From positions 16,247,046 through 16,311,045 of the forward strand of contig NC_133296.1 of the NCBI RefSeq assembly GCF_005239225.2: 64,000 bases of DNA, written 5' to 3'. A program made the position numbers and the translations under genes. Position 1 is the stretch's first letter. Each line of letters opens with the position of its first letter. A model generated the notes under the pieces. That model saw only the letters and a program-made list of their open reading frames with translations, had not been told where the DNA came from and did not search any database. Of this stretch, positions 23,951 through 36,134 are shown in pieces. This DNA is from Populus alba. Taxonomy: Eukaryota; Streptophyta; Magnoliopsida; Malpighiales; Salicaceae.

Positions 23951-24575
23951 ATAGGAACTCAACTTCCATTAAAAGAGCTTCCATTAGAAAAACTATTACC
24001 TTCAAAACTCATTGGAAGAATTCAACTCCCACTAAAAGAACTCTCATATATGAACTCATTAGAGGAACTCAACTCTCATTAGAGAAACTTACATCTCCAA
24101 ACTCATTAGAGGAACTTAACTCCCATTGGAGGAACTCCCACTCGAGGAACTTTCTTTGAAGGAACTCTCTTTATAGAAACTCAACTCCCATTAGAGGAAC
24201 TCTCATCTCTAAACTCATTGGAGAAACTCTTATCTCTGAACTCAATGGAGAAACTCAACTCTCATTGAATGAACTTTCATTTTCAAACTTATTAGAGGGA
24301 CTCCAATTGGAGGAACTCGATTTTAGGAACTTAACTCCTATTAAAATAGCTCCCATTATAGGAACTCTCATTTTTGAACTCATTAGAAAGACTTAACTCA
24401 CATTAGAGAAACTCTCATACCCAAACGCATTAGAGGAACTCAACTCTCATGAGAGAAAATCATATATTTGAACTCATTAGAAGAACTCAACTCTCATTAG
24501 AGTAACTCTCAATTGAGAAACTCCTTTTGGAAGAACTCACATTAGAGGAACTCAATGGAGAAATGCATTAAGGGT
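23951..24575. repeat. Minisatellite array, unit B, right part
   Basis: Continuation of the array at 14381-14643 after the Tat-like element; the first five bases repeat the target ATAGG. Composition and period match 1-664. Confidence 0.85.
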
Positions 24576-26035
24576 GGAACTCATACTTAGAAAATTTCTA
24601 AATGGCTAGAGGGAACCCATATAAGGATAAGCCTATACTTATAAAATTTCTAAGTGACCGAGAGGAACCTAATGAGGTAGTGCTATTGCATTATGGAGAC
24701 CAAGTCAATCCTTTAAAGAGTGATGTTATTACAATAAAAAGATCTATTAATCCCTTGAAAAGTGGTGTTATTACACTAAAAAGATCTCATATCAATCCTT
24801 TAAAAAGTTTCTAGTAGGTGAAGCTTGTCCAGTATATGGAGCTCATCTAGTAGGTGGAACTCATTTTTTGTGTATCATCAAAGCTCCCTAAGTCCTGGTG
24901 ACCCTTTTTGACATGCACAAGTCGCCATAAATATTATGGGTGTTGCCTTGGGGCATAGCCGTGGTGTGTTGTTGTAGGTGTAGTCATAGGCACAACTACC
25001 ACTGCAATGTAAAGAGCTTTTGAGAAACATGAATAAACTAGCTTTTTATTTAGTTTCCCTCAAACGACATCAATGATAAGGTCTCAAAACATCTAAGTAA
25101 CTTAGGATCAAGGCTCATGTATTGGATAATTAATTAATCTCTTAGTTCTATCAATTTAATCCATTCTCTCTAATCAAGGTGGCTAGTAGCTTATACCTGG
25201 TGTTTGGTAGGTCAATGCTAGTTGGCTGGTATCTCTAAAAGGTTCTACTTTGTAGATTTGGAGGCTCTTATATGCTTAAATATATTTTTAGAGAGAGAAA
25301 GTGCAATGATATTTTAGAGAGATAGACTCTAAAAATATATATGCTAACAATATTGAGAATAAAAACATTGTAAACCTGGAGCTTGAAGGATTCATGAGGT
25401 ATTTTTTTAAGTTGTATTTCAGTAAAAATAATATGTATTGAATCAGTATAAAATATTGAGGGACCCGTGTGGAGGTTTTAAAAAATTACCGAGAGAGTGT
25501 TGGGCTCAAGCGAGTTGTTTAAGCCTGTTAAGGGCAAAAAAATGAGTTTGGGCTTGTTGCCTAGGATCCATGGTCGTTGAGTCCAGGGATCACCTAAACC
25601 CATTCTTTTTGGACCGTCGGGGGGTTTTGAGCTCGTAAAACTTGAATTCATCGCAAAGATTTCTAGTTCATACTCAGCATCATTTCTATATACTTGCCTT
25701 GTTTATGTTCGTTTGGGACTGTGGTTGGAGTTACTTTTCAAAGTGCTTCTCACTCAGAAATGTATCAAAAAAATATTTTTAATATTTTTAAAAAATTATT
25801 TTTGACATCAGCGCATTAAATGATTTAAAACATAAAAAAATATTAATTTAAAACAAATAAAAAAAATAAAATAAAAAATTTTCAAGCAAACAGTACCATA
25901 TTGTATAATAGGTCGTGGTTGATATCCTTGCTTTCTTTACTATAGCAACATAACATTTGTGTGGTGGCCTCCCATTACTCAGGAGCTTATATATTTTTAA
26001 AGAAAACTTTGTAGGTACTATGAACCAGCACATGA
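24576..26035. repeat. Spacer of the large unit, unit B
   Basis: Matches 46170-47630 of unit C over most of its length, including CTAGTAGGTG, GACATGCACAAGTCGCCATAAA, CAAACGACATCAATGAT and TAGGTCGTGGTTGATATCC. A MITE-like insertion at about 25700-25900 is the main difference. No gene is visible. Confidence 0.8.
25700..25900. mobile_element. MITE-like insertion, empty in unit C
   Basis: Begins near GTTCGTTTGGGACTGTGG and ends near TTTCAAGCAAACAGTACC, with the inner phrase TTTTTGACATCAGCGCATTAAA. Unit C at about 47480-47512 reads straight from TTGCCTTGTTT to ATAGGTCGTGG without it. Related AT-rich copies lie at about 31490-31660, 31795-31985 and 59120-59300. Such 200-bp elements are, to my knowledge, extremely common in Populus. 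Exact ends and TSD are unclear. Confidence 0.7.
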
Positions 26036-28706
26036 TACATGATCAGCTTTAAAAGATGCATGGACCATCAACATCTGGTCAAGAAATGGAGAAGTGGGAT
26101 CTGGCTGACATGGATACACGTGGACCAGCAAGGATACACGAGGAACAACGTTTTCCAGGACAAAAAACATTATCACCGTCCGCCACCGCTATCTGATTAA
26201 TTTGTGGCTGTGGAACTTCAGCTCGTATTTCAAAATGTGCACAAAACCTAGATATCATCTCATCCATTAATCACATGACTGTGCATGAGAATGCGTGCAT
26301 TTTAACGTCAAAGCTGGTGAAAAATTGATCAAACAAATGATCGTTAAACACGGAAACACAAAAAAGAAAAACAATCATAAAAATAGATTTTTATTTTATC
26401 CACAGAAAAAAGGAGAAGACTTCGATTTTGATTATATATATTGCTATATATAGTTTATAAATAAGATAGCAAAATTTAAAAGAAATGCTTGCATCATTTA
26501 AAGAAACACGTCGTGTGTGTGTACATATATAGTACTATGAACAAATTAAACTTCCATTTGCATTTTATTTTAGGTCAAATTTCTTAAAATTTAGCTGGCT
26601 AGAGAAATAATGACAACCAAGACACTTAATAATATATCATATTATAAAAAGAATAATTTAAAAATTAAGAGAAGTTTTAGAGTGTTTTAGAAATAATTAT
26701 CAATAATTACTTTATATGATATATAGGGATAGACATAAAGAGGAGAGACCAACATGAGAGAAAATTAAAAAATAATTTTTGAGTTTAGATGAAAATATAT
26801 TTTATCAATCTTGTTAGGATCAAATGTAATTTTCTTTTTTATCTTTGTAATTATCTATCACGTTGAATAACTAGTTACTCTTAAAGTATTCAAAAACCAA
26901 TTATTTAAACATGTTAAATAACTACTTTAATTGAAAAACTTAAATTATTAGATAAAATTTCAAAAATAATTTTATATCACTTTCTAATATATATAATTCT
27001 TTCAAGTAAAAACTATTTTAATACAAAATTGTTACTTGCTATATTGTTTAATTTTCATAGATATTATCTTCTGTTTTTTTTTCTTTTATATTAGATATAA
27101 ATAGATTATAGTTGCATGATGCATTTATATATAAAAAAATCAGTCATCTAAGATAATAATAAAAAAAAACACATATTTAAAAATAAAATAATATTTAAAT
27201 ATTTCCATGCTCATATGTATTTGACTTTTAGGAGAAATATTTCCATTATATTTTAGCTTTTAAAAAAATATTAACTCTTTTAATTAATTTATTTAAATAT
27301 CATTTATTTTTTTAATTATTTTATATTTTTATAGTATTTAAAATAGATTTTTTTATTTATTTAATATAAATAGAATTTATTTGGATGATATTTTTATAAA
27401 AATAAAGAATATTTGTTCCTGGTATGAAAAAAAAGAACCTCTAAGATAAAGTAAAAAACACATGGGTAAATATTTTTATTCTTAGTTTATTTTTTTGTTT
27501 TTAGGAAAAATATTAGCTTTTCATTTAAGTATTAAATAGAATTAAAAATTCCTTTACAATTTATATATTCATATAGCTTTTAAATTTATTTTTGTTATGT
27601 ATAAATAGTATCTATGTGTTTCTTAACTTCAAAAAAAAAAAACATGATATAAAATGATTAGATGATGTTGGACTTTTTAAATCAGTTGGTCCACCAAAAC
27701 CGACCATCAATTTTTAGGAATATGGGTCTGTCATCTGCCTTGAGATCTTTCGCCGCGGCATGTGGAATTTCTTTAGGTAACAAAAATCTTACGTGTATGT
27801 GAAGAATTCAAGAACCGTAATTAACAACAATCTCTAAATCTTTTGGTTGACTTGACGGTCAGGTTGGATACTGAACCGAGTACTAGGAATGTGTGTGCTG
27901 CAAAAAATCATCAATGGAGATTAGCGTAACAATAGCATTGTAATAGCTAGCATCTGGCAGCCTTTTTCAATCAAATAATGAGAATTCAAATCATGTTCTT
28001 CATTTGTGAATTTGTGAGAAATGATATTGTGGGCTTGCATGCATCCAAGCTCAACCCCTTGCAAGGTGTACAAAACAAATCTTTTGGACTTAAAATGGCA
28101 GAAAAAATTGAAATTATTCCGAATTGAGTGTTGGATTTCAAGCAAAAATAAATTGACAAGTAAGGTTATGAAGAAGGAAATTGATTTTTTAATAAAAAAA
28201 CTTTTATAAAATACTTTGCTTTATCTAATTGTAGATCAAATCAAAATCAGAAAATTTCACCAGATTAAAAATCAAAATTCAAACATATTATCAGAATACT
28301 TCAATACCATGTCATACAATTCTTTACCTGAAAGAAGTGTTTGTGCCACTCTAATACTATTTGATAGGAATTCATAAAATTATCAGATATCTGTGAGAGA
28401 GTACATCAGAATTTTACTTAGATTTTTTAAAAGAAATTATTAATAAAAACTTTTATTATAATCCTCCCATTATTTAATAAAAAATTTTAATACTTGTGTG
28501 AACGTAACTAAATTTAAATGAACCATATAAATTTTAATATGTGTTATTTCTTATTTTATTATATTTATCTCGAGTTGTGTATTGCATGATCCTAAGAGAA
28601 TTTTCAAAACGAGGGATATTAAACCTCCTCGTAGTATAAACGTAACTTCAATAGAAGCAATAGATAAGGACATGTAGATGGCATAGTTGATCAGGACTCT
28701 CCCTTC
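26036..28706. repeat. CYP79-cluster intergenic block, unit B, with orphan CYP79 promoter
   Basis: Corresponds to 1789-5000 of unit A and 47630-50850 of unit C. It contains the end of a lost CYP79 (GGATACTGAACCGAG at about 27865, then GAATGTGTGTGCTGC). Its last ~400 bp (28300-28706) match the CYP79 promoter at 32555-32960 nearly base for base, up to GATCAGGACTCTCCC. There the match stops and a CACTA fragment begins, so this promoter has lost its gene. No coding sequence is visible in between. Confidence 0.8.
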
Positions 28707-30978
28707 AAGTAGGCACGCCACTCCTGCACCACTTGCGCTGTTAGTTGATGCTGCCTCTTCCAGCGTTGTTTCACATCGCAGGAGTGGCGTGCCTTCACAG
28801 CGGAATCGATGGACCCGCAAGTACGAGGCACAATGGAAGGACGATCTTTCAATGTAAGTTTGTTAAGGTTTTAGTTTTTTAAAAAAAAATTTAAAACATA
28901 ATTTATAAATGAAGTCACTATTTAATTAATTTTATTATTTTCAGGTTCACAAACATTGAGGTCGCTCGAGTAATATCATCGGCGTTTAAATCGTCGATGG
29001 AGATTTCATTGCTTCAATGAAGTCAGATATCCAAGCATCCTGAATGGATACCTTAAATCAATGCATGGTTTTCCAGATTTGGGGTTCTTGTTAATATATA
29101 TTTTTTTAGCTTATTTCTAATAAATTCTTAATATAATTGTAAATAAATTATTAACATTTTAAAAAAATTATTTTTTATACACATAATCGATTATGCTGGG
29201 ACGAGGAACATAACAATGTTGTGAGGAGGGTGTGGGAAAATCACGAGGCAACTAGGTAACATCGAAAACAATACAACTTTTTTTTACAAAAAAAATTATG
29301 TTTTGAAATTTAATTTTTTCTTGCGTGAAGTAGGTTGCGTGATTTTTAGTACGAAGCCCAAAAAAAGCAAAAAAAACTGCGAGGGATAAAGGGTTCCAAG
29401 GCTGGAACGATGTTGCGGTTTGGAGGGATTTCAAACCGATATACATCCCGAAGGATATATGGCCGCACTATCTTGAGCACGTGACATCTGAGTGGTTCAC
29501 ACGATGCTCACAGTCCGGTGCTGGCAACCGGAATCGGCCAATTCATGCCTCGGTGACAACGCACACCGGGGGCTCCGTTTCGTTTGCTGCACATGCGAAA
29601 CGGATGGTAAGATTAATTTAAATGAAATATATCGTTCAATTAATTTGTTGTTAATAAATTTTTTTCATTATAGGCTACGTCTCTTGGACGTGAGCCGAGC
29701 TCTATAGAGTTGTTTGTGGAGACGCACGTGCGGAGTCAAGACTGTCAAAAGGGGGTGCAACAGTTTGTTGACAGTCGTGCTCAACATTTTGTGGTATGTT
29801 TGTTCAATTATTTTATTTTGTAAGTTATTATTATGTTTATTGAATTGAATATGATGATTACTTTTTTTATTTTCAGGAGACCTATAATAATCGGTTGAGG
29901 AAGACATACGGGGACGATCCTTCGACCATCCGGAATTCGATTCGGATTTGTGGATGGAGGCTGGATCGTCAGGTGAACCCGATAAGAATCGGGTTTACGG
30001 GCTCTCCACTACGACCGACAACTTGCAGACGACCCGTACTGCTTCAACCGTCGGAAGCTCTCAATCAGTATCAAGCTCCCAATCTAAGGAGTTCGTGGCC
30101 TTGCAGCAAAAGTGTGACCACCTATCAGAGGCATACACACAACTCAAAGAGCAGATTTTGAACAACAAAGAGCAGATTCTGAACAACAAAGAGCGGCCTA
30201 TGAAGAGCTTCGTCAAATGGTCTTGAACATTGCACCCAATCCTTTTTGGCCGCATAACAGCCAGCCTCCTCCTCCTCCTCCTTTATATTAATTTTTAATA
30301 AATATTATTTACATTTAAAATTTCATTTAATGTTTTTTTGAAACATTTCATTTTGTAATGAATATTATTTATCTTTTATTTTTTTTTTATGCTTAATATA
30401 AATTTTATTTGCATATTGGTTTTTATTACCATTAATTTATATCATTTTATATTATGTACTCTAAATAATTATTAAAAAAAATTAAAAAAAGACAATTATA
30501 AAGGAATTTACCAACGAAATAAATCTGTCGGCATAAGACAGTAGCCGCGACCATCACCGACAAATTTCCAGACGGATAAATTCGATCGGTGTTTTCATGA
30601 CTCACCAACAGATTTACCGTCGGTATTATAATTTACTGACGACTTTACCGACGGTAAGTTTTGTTGGTATTTCAATAATTCACCGACTAAGTTACCGATG
30701 GAAAGTAACTATCGGTGACTTGTGATATGACCGACGAAATAAAAATCCATCGGTATTTTTGAAGCGGGAAACTTTTTTTTTTTTGCGCGCAAATTCCGTC
30801 TGTAAAACCGTCGGTAAATGGTTTTTTTGTTTTTCTGACCGATTTAACGACATAATGTGGAATCACCGACGAAAGGTAAGCCGACGGAAGTATTCCGTCG
30901 GTAAATAATTTACCGACGTGCTATCAATCACATACTGACGGAATATTTCCGTCGATAAAATTGTGAATTCTTGTGGTG
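28707..30978 (+). mobile_element. CACTA (En/Spm) transposon fragment, left end missing
   Basis: The right terminus reads ...GAATTCTTGTGGTG, which on the other strand is CACCACAAGAATTC, a one-base variant of the CACTACAAGAA terminus of CACTA elements. Inside it, about 30505-30975 is packed with CCGACGG/CCGTCGG subterminal motifs. The body encodes part of a plant CACTA second-frame protein. No matching left terminus exists: the element begins abruptly inside a CYP79 promoter copy at 28706. Confidence 0.85.
28710..30226 (+). pseudogene. CACTA-associated protein gene, broken
   Basis: Exon-like pieces can be followed on the plus strand with GT-AG borders: about 28710-28850 (RRSGVPSQRNRWTRKYE), about 29190-29255 (WDEEHNNVVRRVWENHEATR), about 29330-29607 (WRDFKPIYIPKDIWPHYLEH, then SEWFTRCSQSGAGNRNRP), 29674-29793 (ATSLGREPSSIELFVETH) and 29879-30226 (YNNRLRKTYGDDPST, then a Gln/Ser-rich tail ending in a stop). 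These resemble the plant Ptta/En/Spm transposase-associated family (Transposase_24 type). The frame shifts near 29932, just after YGDDPST, so the tail lies in another frame. A 21-bp repeat encoding EQILNNK occurs twice at 30150-30191. The N-terminal part is missing. No functional protein can be made. Confidence 0.75.
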
Positions 30979-32554
30979 CATGGTGATTAACATAAACCTA
31001 GTTTTGTATATATAACCCGCATTGTTTTAAATTCTTCACGCTAGAGTTCATAAGTTTAAAACATCCCATATATATACACAAAGAGGTTACTTCTTGCGCT
31101 CCCCTGATGGTGAATCTTTTTTTGGTTAATGTAAAATAATATTATAGGGGACATATGAATTTTTTTTACTTTATTATTAAACCTGTTTACATGTGACTGA
31201 AATTTTTTGTTATTTTCATTAAATTTTTTTAAGTTTTTTGAAAAAAAATCAAAAAAACTAAAAAAACACATATGGTCAAAAACAGAAAAGCCTAGTTGCA
31301 CATGCCTAAAGCAAACACAAACGTGCCTAGGCCTTGTGTGGTTATTTTTTTTTTCTTTTTAAAGGTGATGAATAACATGCTTTTAACCTCTCTCTTTTAA
31401 AAAAAATATTAATAACAGCAAACAACAACACGAGATCTAACTGCTATCACGTGGTTAGAGATTGTGTGGTTACGGATGGTTTTTAAATAACATTTCATGT
31501 TAAAAAACATGCTAATAATATTTTTTTATTTTTTAAAAATTATTTTGACATTAGCACATCAAAATGATTTGAAAATACTAAAAACATATTAATTTGAAGT
31601 TAATAAAAAAAATAAAAAAAATTTAAATTTTTTTAAAAATATTTTTAAAACAAAGAAACAAACCATCTCTAAAAAGAGTAACTTTTTTGTATATAGTGGG
31701 ATCCACACAAAAAAGCAAGAAAAACCTATTTTTATGGTATATTTTTGTATTTAATTATATATTAAAAGAAAAACAATCACCACACCACCCTCTGCCCTAA
31801 TTGTTTTTTATTGTAATATTTTAAAAGTGTTTTTTAAAAAATTAATTTTTATATTTTTAAATTAATATTTTTTTGTGTTTTTAAATATTTTAATGCGCTG
31901 ATATTAAAAATAATTTTAAAAAAAATAAAAAATATATATTATTTTAATATAAATTTAAATAAAAAAAATATTTTAAAATGCAATTAGCCCGTGATAAATA
32001 TTGATCAGCAGGAAAAGATGAAACATGCATCTGTGTGGCCAAGAATTAATGGAGTCGGTGTGACCACTGGTTATAGACGTACAAAAGGGGCAAACGTTTT
32101 CAACAACAAAACTATTCAACTGGTTTTAATTATTTCCATGTCTGATACACATGAGACAAGGAGGATCTATTTCTCGTCAATCAACAAGTGATTTTGCGTG
32201 CAATAAATGGCCAAAAAAGGAGTTCATCTTTATCAATTACTAGGCTAATAAATTGGACGGGTATTTGATCATATAAATGGTTGTTAAACATTCAAACACA
32301 AACAATAATTTTAGTTGATTTTCATTTGATAAAAAAAAAGTAACCGACTTCGATTTTAATTATATATATTGATTTTTTTTATACTAAAATTCAACAAAAT
32401 AATGCAAAAACTTATTAAATTAAACAACTAAAATTCAACACTATTATTTCTAAGTGATAATATTTTTAATCCTAAATTTTTTAAAAAAATTATTGTAAAT
32501 GGAATAAATACAAAATAATAATTAAAACTAATCCTATATAATATCGGACTACTC
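30979..32554. other. Gene-free AT-rich stretch with MITE-like remnants
   Basis: Two AT-rich segments (about 31490-31660 and 31795-31985) share the TTTTTGACATTAGCACATCAAAA-type core of the MITE at 25700. From about 32275 to 32400 the phrases TTGTTAAACATTCAAACACA and CGACTTCGATTTTAATTATA echo the unit block at about 26340-26440, so a diverged copy of that block seems to begin here. No coding sequence was recognised. Confidence 0.5.
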
Positions 32555-33100
32555 TGATACCATGCATGTCATACAATTCTTCGCTTGAAAGAAGTATTTG
32601 TGCAACTCTGTTACTATTTTATAGAAATTCATAAAATTATCGAATATATTTGAGAGACTACATGGAAATTTCACTTAGATTTTCAATTTTTTTATTAATA
32701 AAAAAATATGATTATAATCCTCCCATTACATAATACAATTTTTTAAAGCTTGTGTGAACGTAACTAAATTTAAATAAATCATATAAATTTTAATATGTGT
32801 TATTTCTTATTTTACCATATTTATCTCGAGTTGTGTATTGCATAATCCTAAGAGAATTTTCAAAACGAGGGATATTAAACCTCCTCGTAGTATAAACGTA
32901 ACTTCAATAGAAGCAATAGATAAGGACATGTAGATGGCATAGTTGATCAGGACTCTCCCTTTTCAAAGACAAGTAGAGAACAAAACATTATAGATTAATA
33001 ACACATTTATAGTGTGTGGGGGCAATCTGGTGTTTATCATGACCCTCCCTTTTGAAAATCTTTTGTTATATAAAGCCACACAAGGAACACCATGCATGTC
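32555..33100 (+). promoter_or_regulatory. CYP79 copy 2 promoter with TATA box
   Basis: TATATAAAG at 33067-33075 lies about 55 bases before the chosen ATG (33126) and predicts a transcription start near 33098. That excludes the in-frame upstream ATG at 33096 and leaves a ~25-base leader. The region from TGTCATACAATTCTT onward is also present upstream of copy 1 (about 4595-5100) and as the orphan copy at 28310-28706, so cis elements were duplicated with the gene. Confidence 0.65.
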
Positions 33101-33125
33101 AAGAACATTAGTAGATCCATCGATC

Positions 33126-34945
33126 ATGGAATATCTTGCTGCAACTTCCTTCACAACCCTATCAAGCTCCCCAGCTTCACTTCTTGTCTTAGCAATCATA
33201 CTGTTTTACTTCATCCAATCCCATAAGAATGTCAAGAAACACCCATTGCCTCCCGGTCCAAAACCATGGCCTATTGTTGGATGCCTCCCTACCATGCTCC
33301 GAAACAAGCCAGTGTATCGATGGATACACAATCTCATGAAAGAAATGAACACTGAAATAGCTTGTATCCGTTTAGGAAATGTTCATGTGATTCCTGTCAT
33401 TTGTCCTGATATTGCTTGTGAATTCTTAAAAGCACAAGATAATACCTTTGCATCTAGACCTCATACCATGACCACAGATCTCATCTCGAGAGGGTACTTA
33501 ACAACAGCTTTATCTCCCTCTGGAGACCAATGGAATAAAATGAAGAAAGTTCTTATGACGCATGTACTTTCTCCAAAAAAACATCAGTGGCTTTATAGCA
33601 AAAGAGTTGAAGAAGCTGATCACCTTGTTCATTACGTGTATAACCAGTGCAAGAAGTCTGTGCATCAAGGTGGCATTGTGAATTTAAGAACTGCTGCCCA
33701 GCACTATTGTGCAAATGTCACTAGGAAGATGCTGTTCAATAAGAGGTTTTTTGGGAAGGGAATGAAAGATGGTGGACCTGGTTTTGAGGAAGAGGAGTAT
33801 GTGGATGCCCTTTTCAGTAGCCTCAATCATATATATGCATTTTGCATCTCGGATTTTTTGCCATCTTTGATAGGGCTTGACTTAGATGGGCATGAGAAGG
33901 TGGCGATGGAGAATCATAGGATCGTCAATAAATACCATGATCCCATAATCCATGAGAGGGTTCAACAATGGAAGGATGGTGCAAAGAAGGATACGGAGGA
34001 CTTGCTTGATATTTTAATTACCCTGAAAGATCCTAATGGCAATCCCCTGTTGTCAAAAGATGAGATAAAAGCTCAAATTACAGTAAGTTTTATATGCATT
34101 TAAATTTTGAATTCCACATGGAAACACATATTTATGTCTTTAATGTTAATTAATTAGACCAGTGATGAGCTAGTTATAGCTTAACTGGCACTCGTGTCCT
34201 TTCCTTTGAAAGTCTCAAGTTTGCATCTCTTTCCTTAAAAAAATATATACTGTAATAATCAAGTTTCACTACTGTATATCATAGTAATGATTTTCAAACA
34301 TGATGACACTTGCAGGAAATAATGGTTGCAGCAGTGGACAATCCATCAAATGCTTGTGAATGGGCATTCGCAGAGATGCTAAACCAACCTGAGATACTTG
34401 AAAAGGCTACAGAAGAACTGGATAGAGTGGTTGGAAAGGAGAGACTTGTCCAAGAATCAGACTTTGCGCATCTCAATTACGTGAAGGCATGTGCTAGAGA
34501 AGCATTCAGGCTTCACCCTGTCGCACCATTTAACGTTCCTCATGTGTCGGCCGCCGACACAACAGTTGCCAACTACTTCATCCCGAAAGGTTCCTATGTT
34601 CTGCTTAGCCGTCTAGGACTGGGCAGAAACCCTAAAGTGTGGGATGAGCCGCTCAAGTTCAAGCCAGAGCGCCACCTCAATGAAACGGAGAAGGTGGTGC
34701 TGACTGAGAATAATCTGCGATTCATTTCGTTTTCCACCGGAAAACGTGGGTGCATAGGCGTGACACTTGGGACTTCAATGACTACCATGCTATTTGCTAG
34801 ACTTCTTCAAGCGTTTACTTGGAGTTTACCACCTCGCCAATCCAGCATCGACCTTACCATTGCAGAAGACAGCATGGCTCTTGCAAAACCACTGTTTGCA
34901 CTTGCAAAACCACGCTTGCCTCCACACCTGTATCCCGGATACTGA
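33126..34945 (+). CDS. CYP79: CYP79 cytochrome P450, amino-acid N-hydroxylase (aldoxime-forming), copy 2
   Basis: Two exons, 33126-34082 and 34316-34945, split by a 233-bp GT-AG intron at codon 319/320, give 528 residues, the usual length. Residues 13-32 form the ER anchor; LPPGPKPWP (41-49) is the hinge. The oxygen-binding I-helix has NPSNA (328-332) in place of the general AGTDTT motif, a CYP79 signature. EAFR (381-384) is the K-helix ExxR, PERH is at 436-439, and [10 protein letters not shown] (458-467) is the heme loop with Cys465 as ligand. CYP79s turn an amino acid into its E/Z-aldoxime, feeding volatile aldoximes, nitriles or cyanogenic glucosides. Substrate cannot be read from sequence; the CYP79D group of poplar is the likely affiliation. 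AATAAA signals lie at about 35019 and 35051. A retroelement is inserted 150 bp beyond the stop. Confidence 0.95.
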
Positions 34946-35095
34946 AGCGAGTGCAAGGACTGTGTATGCTGCAAAATATTATCAATTGACGGTGTGCCAG
35001 AACATTAGCAATTAATGTAATAAACTCTGGCAACTTTTATATTGTTGAGAAAATAAACATACAGGATTTGTGTTTAGGATTCTTATTTGACTAGT

Positions 35096-36037
35096 TGATG
35101 TGCATCATGGGAATTATAATCCATCTCGTAAAGCTGAATCTAATGTGCCAGAGGATTCAGATGGTCCAATGACAAGAGCGAGAGCGAAACAACTACAACG
35201 GGCCTTGACGAATCAAATTGCAATGATTGAAGCTGCGTCGGAGTTAAAAATTAGCAATCAGTTTGAAATTGGTTCAAGGGTGCTTATTTGCCTACAGTTG
35301 GAACTTGGAGATGGGAAAAGCCCTTAATGGTTCTTTTCATGCTGGGCTACTTGTATTTGGATTGATAATGCAATTGAAGGAACTGATGTTGTTTACGGTC
35401 AGAACAGTAGATGGATTTGAACCCGAATTTGAAGTCATCCAATGCATGTGAAAAGAAGATTTATATAGGTAAAATTCAAGTTCAGAACGTGATCTTTCTA
35501 TATTGTCCAACCATGATTGCATTAGACTTTTGTGTCAAAAGTTATGGCTGTTTTAAATTTCATCTGCATATGTTTTAGAAATGTCAAAAAAAACGTCTGT
35601 TAGTTAAATTTGTCTACTTGCTTTATTAAAAGTCTAGTTTTTAGGCTTGACTTCTGTCATGTTGAATTCACCTAACTTTGGAGGGATGTTCCAAAGATAA
35701 ATATGTATCAGAATATGAAATAAACACTTTTGGCCAAGATTTGAAAACTTAATTCAGAGAATTAAGAGTTGTTCTTCCAAATTCATTTTGTGAAGAACCA
35801 TACCTGACTTATCACTCTTCAATCACAAAGAGTGTGGCGTCGAAATCCTAGATTGATCTTTGTGGCGTCCAGATCGACTTATCAAAGTATCATTCTAGTC
35901 TATCCTCCATCTTATTTACCTTAAATCACTACAATCCAGCCTAAATACCAAAAGCAAGACAACACAACCAGACCCATCCTTCATCCATTTTCGTTAGAAT
36001 CATTGTTGCCGATTTTCAAATCATTCACGGCACATCA
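35096..36037 (+). repeat. 5' LTR of the young Ty3/gypsy element
   Basis: 942 bp, TG...CA. Versus the 3' LTR it has CAA where the 3' copy has the TAA stop of the pol frame (35192 region), and one extra T in a run near 35525. Near identity marks a recent insertion. Confidence 0.95.
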
Positions 36038-36039
36038 TC

Positions 36040-36051
36040 TGGTATCAGAGC
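36040..36051 (+). other. tRNA-iMet-type primer-binding site
   Basis: TGGTATCAGAGC directly follows the left LTR after TC. This is the standard plant LTR-element primer site complementary to initiator methionine tRNA. Confidence 0.9.
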
Positions 36052-36134
36052 ATCAGTTGCGATCTAAGACAGGAGCCAAAAACAACAACAAGAAGAAGAA
36101 AGGTTTGCTGGAATTGAGGTTGACAGACTTAACT

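Noticed and set aside
14381..24575. Possible CRISPR-like array from the short regular repeats
   Set aside because: Repeats are degenerate and contiguous, without unique spacers, and this is plant nuclear DNA.
33096..33125. Upstream in-frame ATG for CYP79 copy 2 (adds [10 protein letters not shown])
   Set aside because: The TATA box at 33067 places the transcript start at about 33098, after this ATG, and the extension adds nothing typical of P450 N-termini.
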